A stretch of 64,000 nt of DNA from the NCBI GenBank assembly GCA_964396965.1, contig CAYNGD010000002.1, forward strand, positions 50,800 to 114,799. The letters run 5' to 3'. The translations under genes and the position numbers were made by a program. Positions 15,974 to 23,346 of this stretch are shown here, in pieces; the stretch's first letter is position 1, and each line of letters begins with the position of its first letter. The stretch comes from JABMRW01 sp964396965. Its GTDB lineage: Bacteria; Chloroflexota; Dehalococcoidia; Dehalococcoidales; BS750m-G39. The notes under the pieces are model-generated. The model was not told the origin of the DNA and searched no databases. It saw nothing but the letters and a program-made list of their open reading frames with translations.

Positions 15974-16048
15974 CGCGGGGTGGAGCAGTGGAAGCTCGTT
16001 GGGCTCATAACCCAAAGGTCGCTGGTTCGAATCCAGCCCCCGCTACCA
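15974..16048 (+). tRNA. Initiator tRNA-fMet (CAU)
   Basis: A 75-base cloverleaf with encoded CCA. Acceptor 15974-15980 pairs with 16038-16043 except the first pair; D stem GAGC/GCTC; anticodon arm TTGGG-CTCATAA-CCCAA; T arm GCTGG-TTCGAAT-CCAGC. The unpaired first position (C1 opposite U72) and the three consecutive G:C pairs (GGG/CCC) below the anticodon loop are the marks of an initiator rather than an elongator tRNA. Bacterial initiators usually have C1 opposite A72; here it is U. It has its own promoter and terminator. Confidence 0.96.
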
Positions 16049-16060
16049 AGAAATCTGGAG

Positions 16061-16095
16061 GCGCTAGTGATAAAAGCTGGCGCTTTTTTGTTTTT
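16061..16095 (+). terminator. Terminator of tRNA-fMet
   Basis: Eight-base stem GCGCTAGT/GCTGGCGC (with G-U pairs), loop GATAAAA, then TTTTTTGTTTTT. The same T-run supplies the -35 region of the next promoter. Confidence 0.75.
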
Positions 16096-16116
16096 ACCCC
16101 CGAGAAGTCTTATAAT
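16088..16116 (+). promoter_or_regulatory. Promoter of the radical SAM gene, CCCCC-spacer class
   Basis: TTGTTT (16088-16093), 17-base spacer containing ACCCCCGAGAAGT, TATAAT (16111-16116). The spacer string recurs at 1217, 19450 and 27120. A TAGGAG ribosome site follows at about 16157. Confidence 0.65.
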
Positions 16117-16168
16117 AGTATTAATATTATTATGGTAACCTGGAATCCCCGTTCTTTAGGAGTTTAAC

Positions 16169-17692
16169 TTGAAAATACTGCTGGTTTATCCACAATACCC
16201 GGACACCTTCTGGAGCTTCAAGCATGTGCTGAAATTCATAAATAAGAGGGCAGCCATTCCCCCATTGGGTCTAATGACGGTGGCGGCCATGCTCCCCTCC
16301 GGGTGGGAAAAGAAGCTGGTAGACCTGAATACAGACACCCTGCAAGACAAGGACATCAAGTGGGCCAATTATGTATTTATCAGTGGCATGATCGTACAGC
16401 AGTCCTCGGCGCGGGCTGTCATCGAGCGGTGCAAGGCGCTGGAGACCAAGATTGTGGCCGGCGGTCCTCTGTTCACCACCGGGTGTGAAGAATTTGGCTT
16501 TGACGATATAGACCATCTTGCACTCAGCGAGGCCGAAAGCATCATGCCGCAACTGGTACGAGACCTAGAAAACGGCTCGGCCAGGCATGTCTACAAGGCT
16601 GGGGAATTCCCGGACATAGCCGAAACGCCAACCCCGATGTGGTCGCTCATCGATATGAGGAAATACCACCTGATGTGTCTCCAGTATTCCCGCGGCTGTC
16701 CCTTTGACTGCGAGTTCTGTGATATCCCGATACTCAACGGTCGCCAGCCCAGAACCAAGGACAAGAATCAGATACTGGGCGAGCTGGAGGCTTTATATCG
16801 CGCAGGCTGGCGGGGCATGACATTCTTTGTCGATGATAACTTCATCGGCAACAGGAAAAAGCTAAAAACAGAAACCCTGCCGGCTATCATTGAGTGGATG
16901 CAGCGGAGGAAACACCCCTTCTCTTTCCTCACCGAAGCGTCGATAAACCTTGCCGATGACGAGGAGTTAATGACGCTGATGACTGATGCCGGGTTCGACA
17001 CCGTGTTCATCGGCATCGAAACCCCCCACGAAGCAAGCCTGAAAGAGTGTAACAAGGTAGCCAATAAGAACCGCGACCTGCTATCCTCAGTCAAGACACT
17101 GCAAAATCATGGTTTTCAGGTGCAGGGAGGATTTATCGTTGGCTTTGATAATGACCCACCCTCAATTTTTAAACGCCAGATTAATTTCATACAGCAAAGC
17201 GGCATCACGACGGCTATGGTCGGCCTGCTGAATGCCCCTCCCGAAACAAGATTGTACAAGCGGCTGAAAGCGGAGAATCGAATACTGCCGGCTGGCTCCG
17301 GGGACAACACTGACGGAACAATGAATTTTATCCCCAAGATGCCCTACGAGGCACTCGTCAGCGGCTACCGGCAAATCCTGGATAAAATATATGCCCCCAA
17401 GCCCTATTACGAGCGCCTAAAGACTTTTTTAAGGGAATTTAAGCCTCACAGCCAGAGAAAGGGCCACCCGCATCCTCGCCAGCTCTTAGCCCTGATAAAG
17501 TCTATGTGGGTTCTGGGCGTGATGGAAAAAGAGAGAAGGCAATTCTGGCAACTATTCGCCTCGACCTTGTTCAGAACTCCCAGGGTCTTCCCGCTTTGTA
17601 TTAGCCTCGCTGTCCAAGGTTTTCACTTCCGCAAGATCGCTGAGAAAATAAGTCTGGCTCCCCTAAAGAGTATCAGAAGCGTGAGCGAGTGA
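16169..17692 (+). CDS. B12-binding radical SAM protein (DUF4070-type)
   Basis: 507 residues from TTG 16169 behind TAGGAG. An N-terminal cobalamin-binding-like Rossmann domain (MKILLVYPQYPDTFWSF to about residue 135) is followed by a radical SAM barrel with the cluster motif CPFDCEFCD at about residues 177-184 (CxxxCxxC). A C-terminal basic region resembles the DUF4070 tail. Such enzymes methylate or rearrange unactivated carbons in lipids, tetrapyrroles and natural products; hopanoid C-2 methylases are one branch. The gene is single with its own promoter, so its substrate cannot be read from context. Confidence 0.87.
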   Translation: MKILLVYPQYPDTFWSFKHVLKFINKRAAIPPLGLMTVAAMLPSGWEKKLVDLNTDTLQDKDIKWANYVFISGMIVQQSSARAVIERCKALETKIVAGGPLFTTGCEEFGFDDIDHLALSEAESIMPQLVRDLENGSARHVYKAGEFPDIAETPTPMWSLIDMRKYHLMCLQYSRGCPFDCEFCDIPILNGRQPRTKDKNQILGELEALYRAGWRGMTFFVDDNFIGNRKKLKTETLPAIIEWMQRRKHPFSFLTEASINLADDEELMTLMTDAGFDTVFIGIETPHEASLKECNKVANKNRDLLSSVKTLQNHGFQVQGGFIVGFDNDPPSIFKRQINFIQQSGITTAMVGLLNAPPETRLYKRLKAENRILPAGSGDNTDGTMNFIPKMPYEALVSGYRQILDKIYAPKPYYERLKTFLREFKPHSQRKGHPHPRQLLALIKSMWVLGVMEKERRQFWQLFASTLFRTPRVFPLCISLAVQGFHFRKIAEKISLAPLKSIRSVSE

Positions 17693-17753
17693 AATAGAAT
17701 CCTCCAGCCCCGGCTGTGACATATTCGATTGTAGTGACAGGAGGGCAATCCGC

Positions 17754-18089
17754 ATGGGAGCTAAAGAGCCAGAGAATCTAAAGGCACAGGCCATCAATCT
17801 GGTTAGCCTGATAGATTATCAGGAAGGGGCGGTAGTAAGCCGGACATTAATTGATAAAAAGGTGGGGACCTTAACCCTTTTCGCTTTTGATGAAGGCCAG
17901 GGACTGAGCGAACATACCGCTCCCTTTGACGCTTTTATCTATATCCTGGATGGTGAAGCCGAGGTTGTCATCTCCGGCAAGGCTTACCGTGTCGGCGCCG
18001 GTGAAATGCTCATAATGCCAGCCAACGAACCGCACTCGTTAAAGGCGCTGGAGAAATTCAAGATGATGCTGGTAATGATAAGGGCCTAG
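17754..18089 (+). CDS. Cupin-domain protein
   Basis: 111 residues, a single small cupin. The double-stranded beta-helix motifs are visible: a degenerate first motif around LSEHTAPFDAFIYILDGEAEV and the second motif GEMLIMPANEPHSL, whose His could contribute to a metal site. Several of the usual metal ligands are present (H and E of motif 1, H of motif 2). A consensus AGGAGG precedes the ATG. Likely a small-molecule binding or stress-linked protein. A terminator follows at 18111. Confidence 0.85.
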   Translation: MGAKEPENLKAQAINLVSLIDYQEGAVVSRTLIDKKVGTLTLFAFDEGQGLSEHTAPFDAFIYILDGEAEVVISGKAYRVGAGEMLIMPANEPHSLKALEKFKMMLVMIRA

Positions 18090-18110
18090 GCCGGATACCA
18101 AAGAATTTTA

Positions 18111-18140
18111 AAGGGAAGCGGGGTTCTTCCCTTATTTTTT
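18111..18140 (+). terminator. Terminator after the cupin gene
   Basis: Stem AAGGGAA/TTCCCTT (18111-18117, 18127-18133), loop GCGGGGTTC, then ATTTTTT. It overlaps the stop codon of the convergent small ORF and may act in both directions. Confidence 0.65.
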
Positions 18141-18290
18141 CTCCAGCCCCTTTTCCTTTTCCAGTGCCTTTGTCTGCGTTTTTATCAAGTTAGCCTTGGC
18201 CAGCAGCCAGATAAAGGTACCTAAAAGGGCCAGAAAAATGCCCAACCCGATGGGCCCCGACCAGAACAGGACCAGCCATAAATGTTCCAT
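18132..18290 (-). CDS. Small single-pass membrane protein (52 residues)
   Basis: ATG at 18290 is preceded two bases upstream by AAGGAGTGG, a strong ribosome site. The product MEHLWLVLFWSGPIGLGIFL continues into a long hydrophobic span to about residue 32 and then a Lys/Glu-rich cytosolic tail ending in KK and TAA. It follows the amidohydrolase on the same strand by 37 bases and ends in the shared terminator. The hydrophobic pattern, tail charge and ribosome site argue for a real gene. Function unknown. Confidence 0.65.
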   Translation of the reverse strand: MEHLWLVLFWSGPIGLGIFLALLGTFIWLLAKANLIKTQTKALEKEKGLEKK

Positions 18291-18327
18291 TTCCACTCCT
18301 TCCAGAGGCCATAACTACCCCCTTTGG

Positions 18328-19320
18328 CTAGATTGGCAGCCTTAAGAGCCTCCTGGCGTTGTCTTCAAATATCAGCTTTTTCTCGGCGGCGCTGATGTCC
18401 ATTCCTTCTATAGAGTTTATTACCTCCCTTACCTGCCGCAGGCCAAGCTGGTTGTCATAGGGCATATCGGTGCCGAAGAGCATGTGCTCAGCTCCAAAAA
18501 AGGCGTAGCAGCACATCAGCGCCGGCGTGTTCTGGTAAATGGCGGTATCGTTATAGAACCGGCGGTAGTAGTCAAGCGGCCTCTCCTTGAGATTGGACTT
18601 AAAACCGAGCAGCATCTCGTTAGTGTCATAGAAGCCGGCAATCCGGCCCGCGTAATAGGGTATCATGCCGCCAGCGTGGTGCGTTATCACCTTGAGGTCG
18701 GGGTATTTATCGAACACGCCGCTGAATATCAGGCGCGTCATATAGACCGAGGTCTCGTAGGGCCAGCCGAAGAGGGACCAGACGATGTACTTCGAACTCT
18801 TCTCGCCGGGATAGTCGGGAACATTGATATCCCGATGGGAATGGACCCAGATGGGCAGGTTATAGTGGGCCATCTTCTCGTAGATAAGCCAGAATTCAGG
18901 GGAGTCCATCGGCCTGTCGCCGATAGGGTTGTGCATTTGTATTCCCCGGAACCGGAGGTCAACTATGGCCCTGTCTATCTCCTTCAAGGCGGCCTCGACA
19001 TCGTTCATAGGCACGCAGGCTACCGCCGCCACGAACCGGTCCGGGTATTTGGCCACCAGCTCGGCCATCTCGTCATTGGCCAGCTGGGACAGCTCCAGGG
19101 CGTCCTTGGGGGCGATGACCTTCTCCACCGGCGGATTGCCCAGGGTCAGCACCTGCACCATGTCATCGAACTGATCCATAATCCTGAACCTGGCCTCTAA
19201 GTCGGTCAGGCTGGGTATGGCCTCTATCCAGCTCTTACCGAAGAAACCGCCCGGCAGCTTCTTGTAGAGGGCCGCTTTGTATTTGGGGGGTATAATGTGG
19301 GGGAAGATATCGATTTTCAT
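18328..19320 (-). CDS. Amidohydrolase-family protein (ACMSD/amidohydrolase-2 type)
   Basis: 330 residues from ATG 19320 (MKIDIFPHIIPPK), placed by GAGGTG six bases upstream; an earlier in-frame GTG at 19329 is the alternative. TIM-barrel metal-dependent hydrolases of this type use an N-terminal D-x-H; here it is DIFPHI. Further ligands are plausible in IWVHSHRD (about residue 160), the VITHHAGG strand (about 215) and the C-terminal FGTDMPYD aspartate (about 285). The family includes decarboxylases of aromatic and carboxylic acids as well as hydrolases, so substrate is uncertain. Confidence 0.9.
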   Translation of the reverse strand: MKIDIFPHIIPPKYKAALYKKLPGGFFGKSWIEAIPSLTDLEARFRIMDQFDDMVQVLTLGNPPVEKVIAPKDALELSQLANDEMAELVAKYPDRFVAAVACVPMNDVEAALKEIDRAIVDLRFRGIQMHNPIGDRPMDSPEFWLIYEKMAHYNLPIWVHSHRDINVPDYPGEKSSKYIVWSLFGWPYETSVYMTRLIFSGVFDKYPDLKVITHHAGGMIPYYAGRIAGFYDTNEMLLGFKSNLKERPLDYYRRFYNDTAIYQNTPALMCCYAFFGAEHMLFGTDMPYDNQLGLRQVREVINSIEGMDISAAEKKLIFEDNARRLLRLPI

Positions 19321-19442
19321 TTTTGCCACCTCTTTAGCAGAACGGCCATCACTGCCTCCGACGCTAGCTTAACCTAGCCGCCATTGTAAATGTCAACTAT
19401 TTCATTGTCAATCAGTTCATTTTTAATTGACGGGGCCTGCCT

Positions 19443-19470
19443 TTGTTTTACCCCCGGGAAGATTTATAAT
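19443..19470 (+). promoter_or_regulatory. Promoter of the phosphatase-like gene, CCCCC-spacer class
   Basis: TTGTTT (19443-19448), 16-base spacer with ACCCCCGGGAAGA, TATAAT (19465-19470). Strong ribosome site TAGGAGGTAG before ATG 19496. Confidence 0.65.
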
Positions 19471-19495
19471 GTGGCCGTCCTTTAGGAGGTAGTAA

Positions 19496-20062
19496 ATGCC
19501 GAAGCATCTGGTATTTGTCTGCGCCGTTAACCGGTTCCGAAGCGTCGTCGCCGAGTATTACCTGAGGGAGCTTATCCAGAAAAGGAAAGGCAGGCTTAAA
19601 GAAATCAGAGTAAGTTCGGCAGGGATTGGCTTAAGCCCGGAAGACCGCCAGCTGCTGGCGGCCCACGGCCAACACTGGGACAGGCCGTTCTTCGGGCTTC
19701 CCCCCTATCCCTACGCCATCGAAAGCATGAAAAGGAGGCGGATAGACATCTCCGGGAGCCGGTCAAAAGAGCTGACCGGAGCCATGGCGGAGGGAGCCGA
19801 CCTGATAATCGTCTTTCAGGACAGCCAGAGAGAGCAGATTTGCTCCCTCTACCCGCTAAGCCGGGGAAAGGTCTACACCCTCCAGGGGCTGGTAGGCTAT
19901 GACGGTTATCTGGTCAACAATGACTACTCGTTCCCCGGCACTGTTCCCGACCCTAAGACAAAGGCACTTACCATACCCGATTCCTGCCTGGAGGGGACCA
20001 TTACCGAAATCACCCATATGCTATGGTGGGGCCTGGACCGGATTATCAACTTCCTTAAATAA
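19496..20062 (+). CDS. Low-molecular-weight protein tyrosine phosphatase-like protein
   Basis: 188 residues. The N-terminal loop VFVCAVNRFRS fits C-x5-R-S (Cys9, Arg15), the catalytic P-loop of LMW phosphatases and arsenate reductases. It lacks the usual Gly-Asn-x-Cys, so activity should not be assumed. A VPDPKTK segment near residue 150 can supply the general-acid Asp-Pro. An insertion of about 30 residues around HWDRPFFGLPPYPYAIE follows the SSAGIG strand and makes it longer than typical (~150). It has its own promoter and an excellent ribosome site. Confidence 0.8.
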   Translation: MPKHLVFVCAVNRFRSVVAEYYLRELIQKRKGRLKEIRVSSAGIGLSPEDRQLLAAHGQHWDRPFFGLPPYPYAIESMKRRRIDISGSRSKELTGAMAEGADLIIVFQDSQREQICSLYPLSRGKVYTLQGLVGYDGYLVNNDYSFPGTVPDPKTKALTIPDSCLEGTITEITHMLWWGLDRIINFLK

Positions 20063-20133
20063 GGTCATTGCCAAAAGCTGGGTACGGTGCTAAAGTGGGC
20101 AAAATATTTCAGAGTATTAAAAAGATTTAATAA

Positions 20134-21151
20134 GCGGGATATATGTCAAGGAGTATGACAAGAAACTGCCCTTAAGGCTAATCAGGTATGACGATACCAG
20201 CGACACCGGAACCTGCGTGAATCTAATCCAGAAGTTGGCTACGCAGGACAAGGTTGACTTTATCCTCGGCCCTTACTCCACGGCTATCTGGTTCGCCACC
20301 TCCCCTATATTCGCCCAATATAAGTACCCGGTAGTGGCGCCCACGGTTGATTCCCTGCAGCTTAAGGCGATGTGGCAGGAAATACCCTACACCTTTGTCA
20401 TCCTTAACCAGCCGGCCGAGAAGGCGCAAGCCATGGTAGACCTGGTCCACGAGCTGGGCATCAAGACCTTCGTGGCGGCCAACCATCAGGACCTGCACGG
20501 CATAGAGCCCAAGGCGTGGTGCCGGTACTGGTCGGGGGCGGGCTGGATCTGCTCCTCTACAAGAGCTTCCCGCTGGATGCCACCGACCTGTCCCCCTTAC
20601 TCAAGGAGATGAAGGCGCTCAATCCTGACGCCGCCTTTTTCTTCACCTACCCCGACCAAAACTTCCTCCTCACCAAGCAGTCGATGGAGATTGGCTTTAA
20701 CCCCAAGCTCTGGTACTCCACCATCGGCATAGCCTTCTCCGCTTATAGAGAGATGTTTGGCGCCCAAGGAGTCGAGGGTGTTATGGCCGCTGGTGCCTGG
20801 AACCCCAAGGCCCCCTATACCGGAGCCCAGGACTTCTGGAACAGGATGACCGCCTATGTTGGCCCCGAAAATACCGACTGATACGGCAACGCCTACTGCT
20901 ACTCGGCAAACCAGGTCCTGCAGCAGGCTATCGAGCAGACGGGGACCCTTGACCGGGAAGCGATAAAGAATGCCATGAACACCATGACCTTCGACACCGT
21001 CATCGGCCCGGTGCAATTCGTCAACCAGTTTAACATACAGTCACCCGGCGAGGTCGGCCAGTGGCAGAACGGGGAGTTCGAAATCGTAGCGGCTGCGTCC
21101 AAGCGTACCGCCCAACCGGAATATCCCAAGCCGGCGTGGCCAACTTCCTAA
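20134..21151 (+). pseudogene. Broken substrate-binding protein of a branched-chain amino acid ABC transporter
   Basis: Homology to periplasmic LivJ-type proteins starts abruptly at ...GIYVKEYDKKLPLRLIRYDD (about 20134), with signal peptide and first lobe residues missing. The frame shifts near 20490-20515, where LGIKTFVAANHQDLHGIE changes to the frame of LLLYKSFPLDATDLSPLL. It then meets an in-frame TGA at 20879 between PENTD and YGNAYCYSANQVLQQ. The last segment runs to TAA 21151. Three independent lesions make this a true pseudogene. It lies directly upstream of livH. Confidence 0.85.
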
Positions 21152-21270
21152 GCCAGTCGATTTAGTAGTAGTAACCAGCAAGCAGACTGTTCAGAAAGGC
21201 ATGAGGGCTATCCAGCGTCTTTCCGGACAGCCTGCCGGGTGTTATCTCCGAAAAAGAGGAAGGCTTCGTC

Positions 21271-22140
21271 GTGCTGGTAACCGCCTTAGATGTATTAATT
21301 GCCGGCCTGATTATGGGCAGTATCTATGCCCTTATCGCCGTGGGACTCAACCTTCAGTACGGCGTTGCCCGGGTACTTAACGTCTCCCACGGCGAATTTA
21401 TTATGTTCGCCGCTTTCATCACCTACTCCCTGTACACCCTCTTTGGCATCAACCCCCTGCTTTCCCTGCTCATCTGTGGCCCTTTGATGTTAATCATCGG
21501 TTTCTTTATTCACCGGACTCTCTTCCAATCCCTCAGGGAAAAGTCAGAATCAATGGATATCTTTGAGGGCAACTCCCTGTTAGCCTCCTTCGGCCTCCTC
21601 TTCATCATTCAGAACATCGCCCTGTTGATATGGACGGCTAACATCAGGGGGTACAACTATTTAACCAATCCGGTTAATCTGTCGGGAGCTATCTTCCCGG
21701 CCAACCGTTTGGTGGCTCTTTTATTTTCTGTTGTTATCAGCCTTGCCTTCTATTTCTTCCTTATGCACACCCGGCTGGGGAAGGCCATCAGAGCCGCCGC
21801 CCAGGAACCGACGACAGCCGGGCTGAGCGGGGTGAACATTAAACAGGTGTTGGCCATATGTTTCGGCCTGGGCGCTTTAATGGCCGGCTGCGCCGGCGCC
21901 CTTATCAGTATGACGCAACAGATTACGCCAATGATAGGCCTCAACTACACCATCATCGCCATGATAGTGGTCGTCCTCGGGGGACTGGGCAGTGTCACCG
22001 GCAGTCTAATCAGCGGTTTTATCCTGGGTATCGTTGGCAGCATAGCGACCTATGTAGATGCCGCCCTGGCCTTGATTGCCTATTACATCATCTTCATAAT
22101 CTTGCTCCTGGTAAAACCGACCGGCATCTTGGGGAAATAG
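21271..22140 (+). CDS. livH: LivH-type branched-chain amino acid ABC permease
   Basis: 289 residues, full family length, GTG start behind GAGGAAGG. Eight or so membrane spans; the family motifs LQYGVARVLNVSHGEFIMFAA near residue 30 and RAAAQEPTTAGLSGVN (the loop that contacts the ATPase) near 175 are intact. The frame is undamaged, yet its binding protein upstream and LivM downstream are wrecked and no livG/livF is present. It is probably non-functional unless it uses partners elsewhere. Confidence 0.9.
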   Translation: MLVTALDVLIAGLIMGSIYALIAVGLNLQYGVARVLNVSHGEFIMFAAFITYSLYTLFGINPLLSLLICGPLMLIIGFFIHRTLFQSLREKSESMDIFEGNSLLASFGLLFIIQNIALLIWTANIRGYNYLTNPVNLSGAIFPANRLVALLFSVVISLAFYFFLMHTRLGKAIRAAAQEPTTAGLSGVNIKQVLAICFGLGALMAGCAGALISMTQQITPMIGLNYTIIAMIVVVLGGLGSVTGSLISGFILGIVGSIATYVDAALALIAYYIIFIILLLVKPTGILGK

Positions 22141-22143
22141 AGA

Positions 22144-22475
22144 ATGGATATTAGCCGATTTAGTTCGAGAAGGTTCCTGGTAGCGGGGTTAATTAGTCTC
22201 GTCCTATTAGCCCTGCTGGCCACCCTGCCCCGCTACTCTCTTTTCTGCCGGTGCTGATGGCCATCTTTGGCGGCATGGGCCAGATTTACGGTCCGGTAAT
22301 CGGTGCGGCTTTTTTCACCTATCTGCAGGAAATACTGATAACCAAGTTCGCCTATTACTATATGCTCCTTTTCGGCATCATACTAATAATAGCTATCCTC
22401 TACATGCCCAACGGGGTGGTGGGACTGATACTGAAGTGGCGGAGCCAAAGAAGGGTAAGAGCCTCGTCCCCCTGA
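22144..22475 (+). pseudogene. LivM permease remnant with large internal deletion
   Basis: Reading from ATG 22144 gives about 35 residues typical of a LivM N-terminus, then a stop at about 22258. From about 22250, in another frame, the sequence is the LivM C-terminus (VLMAIFGGMGQIYGPVIGAA to LYMPNGVVGLILKW). A usual LivM has over 300 residues, so the middle two-thirds are missing. Confirms decay of the liv cluster. Confidence 0.85.
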
Positions 22476-22486
22476 GGCTCCCTCTT

Positions 22487-23251
22487 TCAGTGCATATATT
22501 CGCCGGCGTTAACGGACAGTATCTGCCCGGTAATCTTGTCAGCTTCGTCCGAGGCCAGAAATAGCACCGCGTTTGCCACATCTTCGGGCCGCACGCTCTT
22601 GTGGATGAGTTGCGCGGTGGCCACCAGTTCCTGGTAAAATTCCTGGGAATAGGTCGCCTGCATCGCCTCGGTCATGACCAGATTCGGTGCCACCGCGTTT
22701 ACGTTGATATTGAATTCGCCCAGCGTCGCGGCTAAACCGCGGGTCATGGTAACCACACCGCCCTTGGAGGTGCTGTAGTGAAGGAAGTGGGGCAACCCGG
22801 TGAAAGCGGTGGTTGAAGCCATGTTGACGATTTTGCCCTCGCCCTGCTTTTTCATGTAGGGCATAACCGCCTTACAGCACAAGAATACCCCCTTAATGTT
22901 GACCGCCAGAATCCGGTCCCAGTCTTCGGACTTTATCTCTTCCACCGGCTTCAGGAAATCCTTGGTCTCGATGCTGCCGATAATGGCGGCATTGTTGACC
23001 AGAATATCTATCCGGCCAAACCGGTCGGCAGTCTTTTTGGCCATCTCGGCGGTATCTTTCTCGCTGGCAACATCGACCTTGAGCGCCAGCGTCTCGCCGC
23101 CGAGGGCTTTAATCTCTTCGGCGACCTGAGTGCAATCAAGGATATCGCAGATGGTCAGTTTAGCCCCTTCCTGGGCGAAACGCCGGGCAAATACCCGCCC
23201 CATGCCCCGGGCGCTGCCGGTAATGATGGCCACCTTGTTCTTTAACTTCAT
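22487..23251 (-). CDS. Short-chain dehydrogenase/reductase
   Basis: 254 residues, classical SDR. Cofactor loop TGSARGMG at residues 11-18, NNAA near 88, catalytic Ser in MASTTAF near 145 and YSTSK (Tyr-x3-Lys) near 158. The acidic residue after the second strand (ICDILD) favours NAD over NADP. Strong ribosome site AGGAGG before the ATG. FabG-like in outline, but no fatty acid genes are near; substrate unknown. Divergent from the aldehyde oxidoreductase gene, so a shared regulatory region is possible. Confidence 0.92.
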   Translation of the reverse strand: MKLKNKVAIITGSARGMGRVFARRFAQEGAKLTICDILDCTQVAEEIKALGGETLALKVDVASEKDTAEMAKKTADRFGRIDILVNNAAIIGSIETKDFLKPVEEIKSEDWDRILAVNIKGVFLCCKAVMPYMKKQGEGKIVNMASTTAFTGLPHFLHYSTSKGGVVTMTRGLAATLGEFNINVNAVAPNLVMTEAMQATYSQEFYQELVATAQLIHKSVRPEDVANAVLFLASDEADKITGQILSVNAGEYMH

Positions 23252-23303
23252 ATCTTAACCTCCTGAGAAGTGCCTGCCGCTACACTATAACATATTTCCC
23301 GCT

Positions 23304-23333
23304 TTGCCCAACATAGGCATAATATGCTATAAA
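23304..23333 (+). promoter_or_regulatory. Promoter of the aldehyde:ferredoxin oxidoreductase unit
   Basis: TTGCCC (23304-23309), 18-base spacer, TATAAA (23328-23333), leaving a leader of under ten bases before GTG 23347 with no visible ribosome site. Confidence 0.5.
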
Positions 23334-23346
23334 TACTAGAATACCC

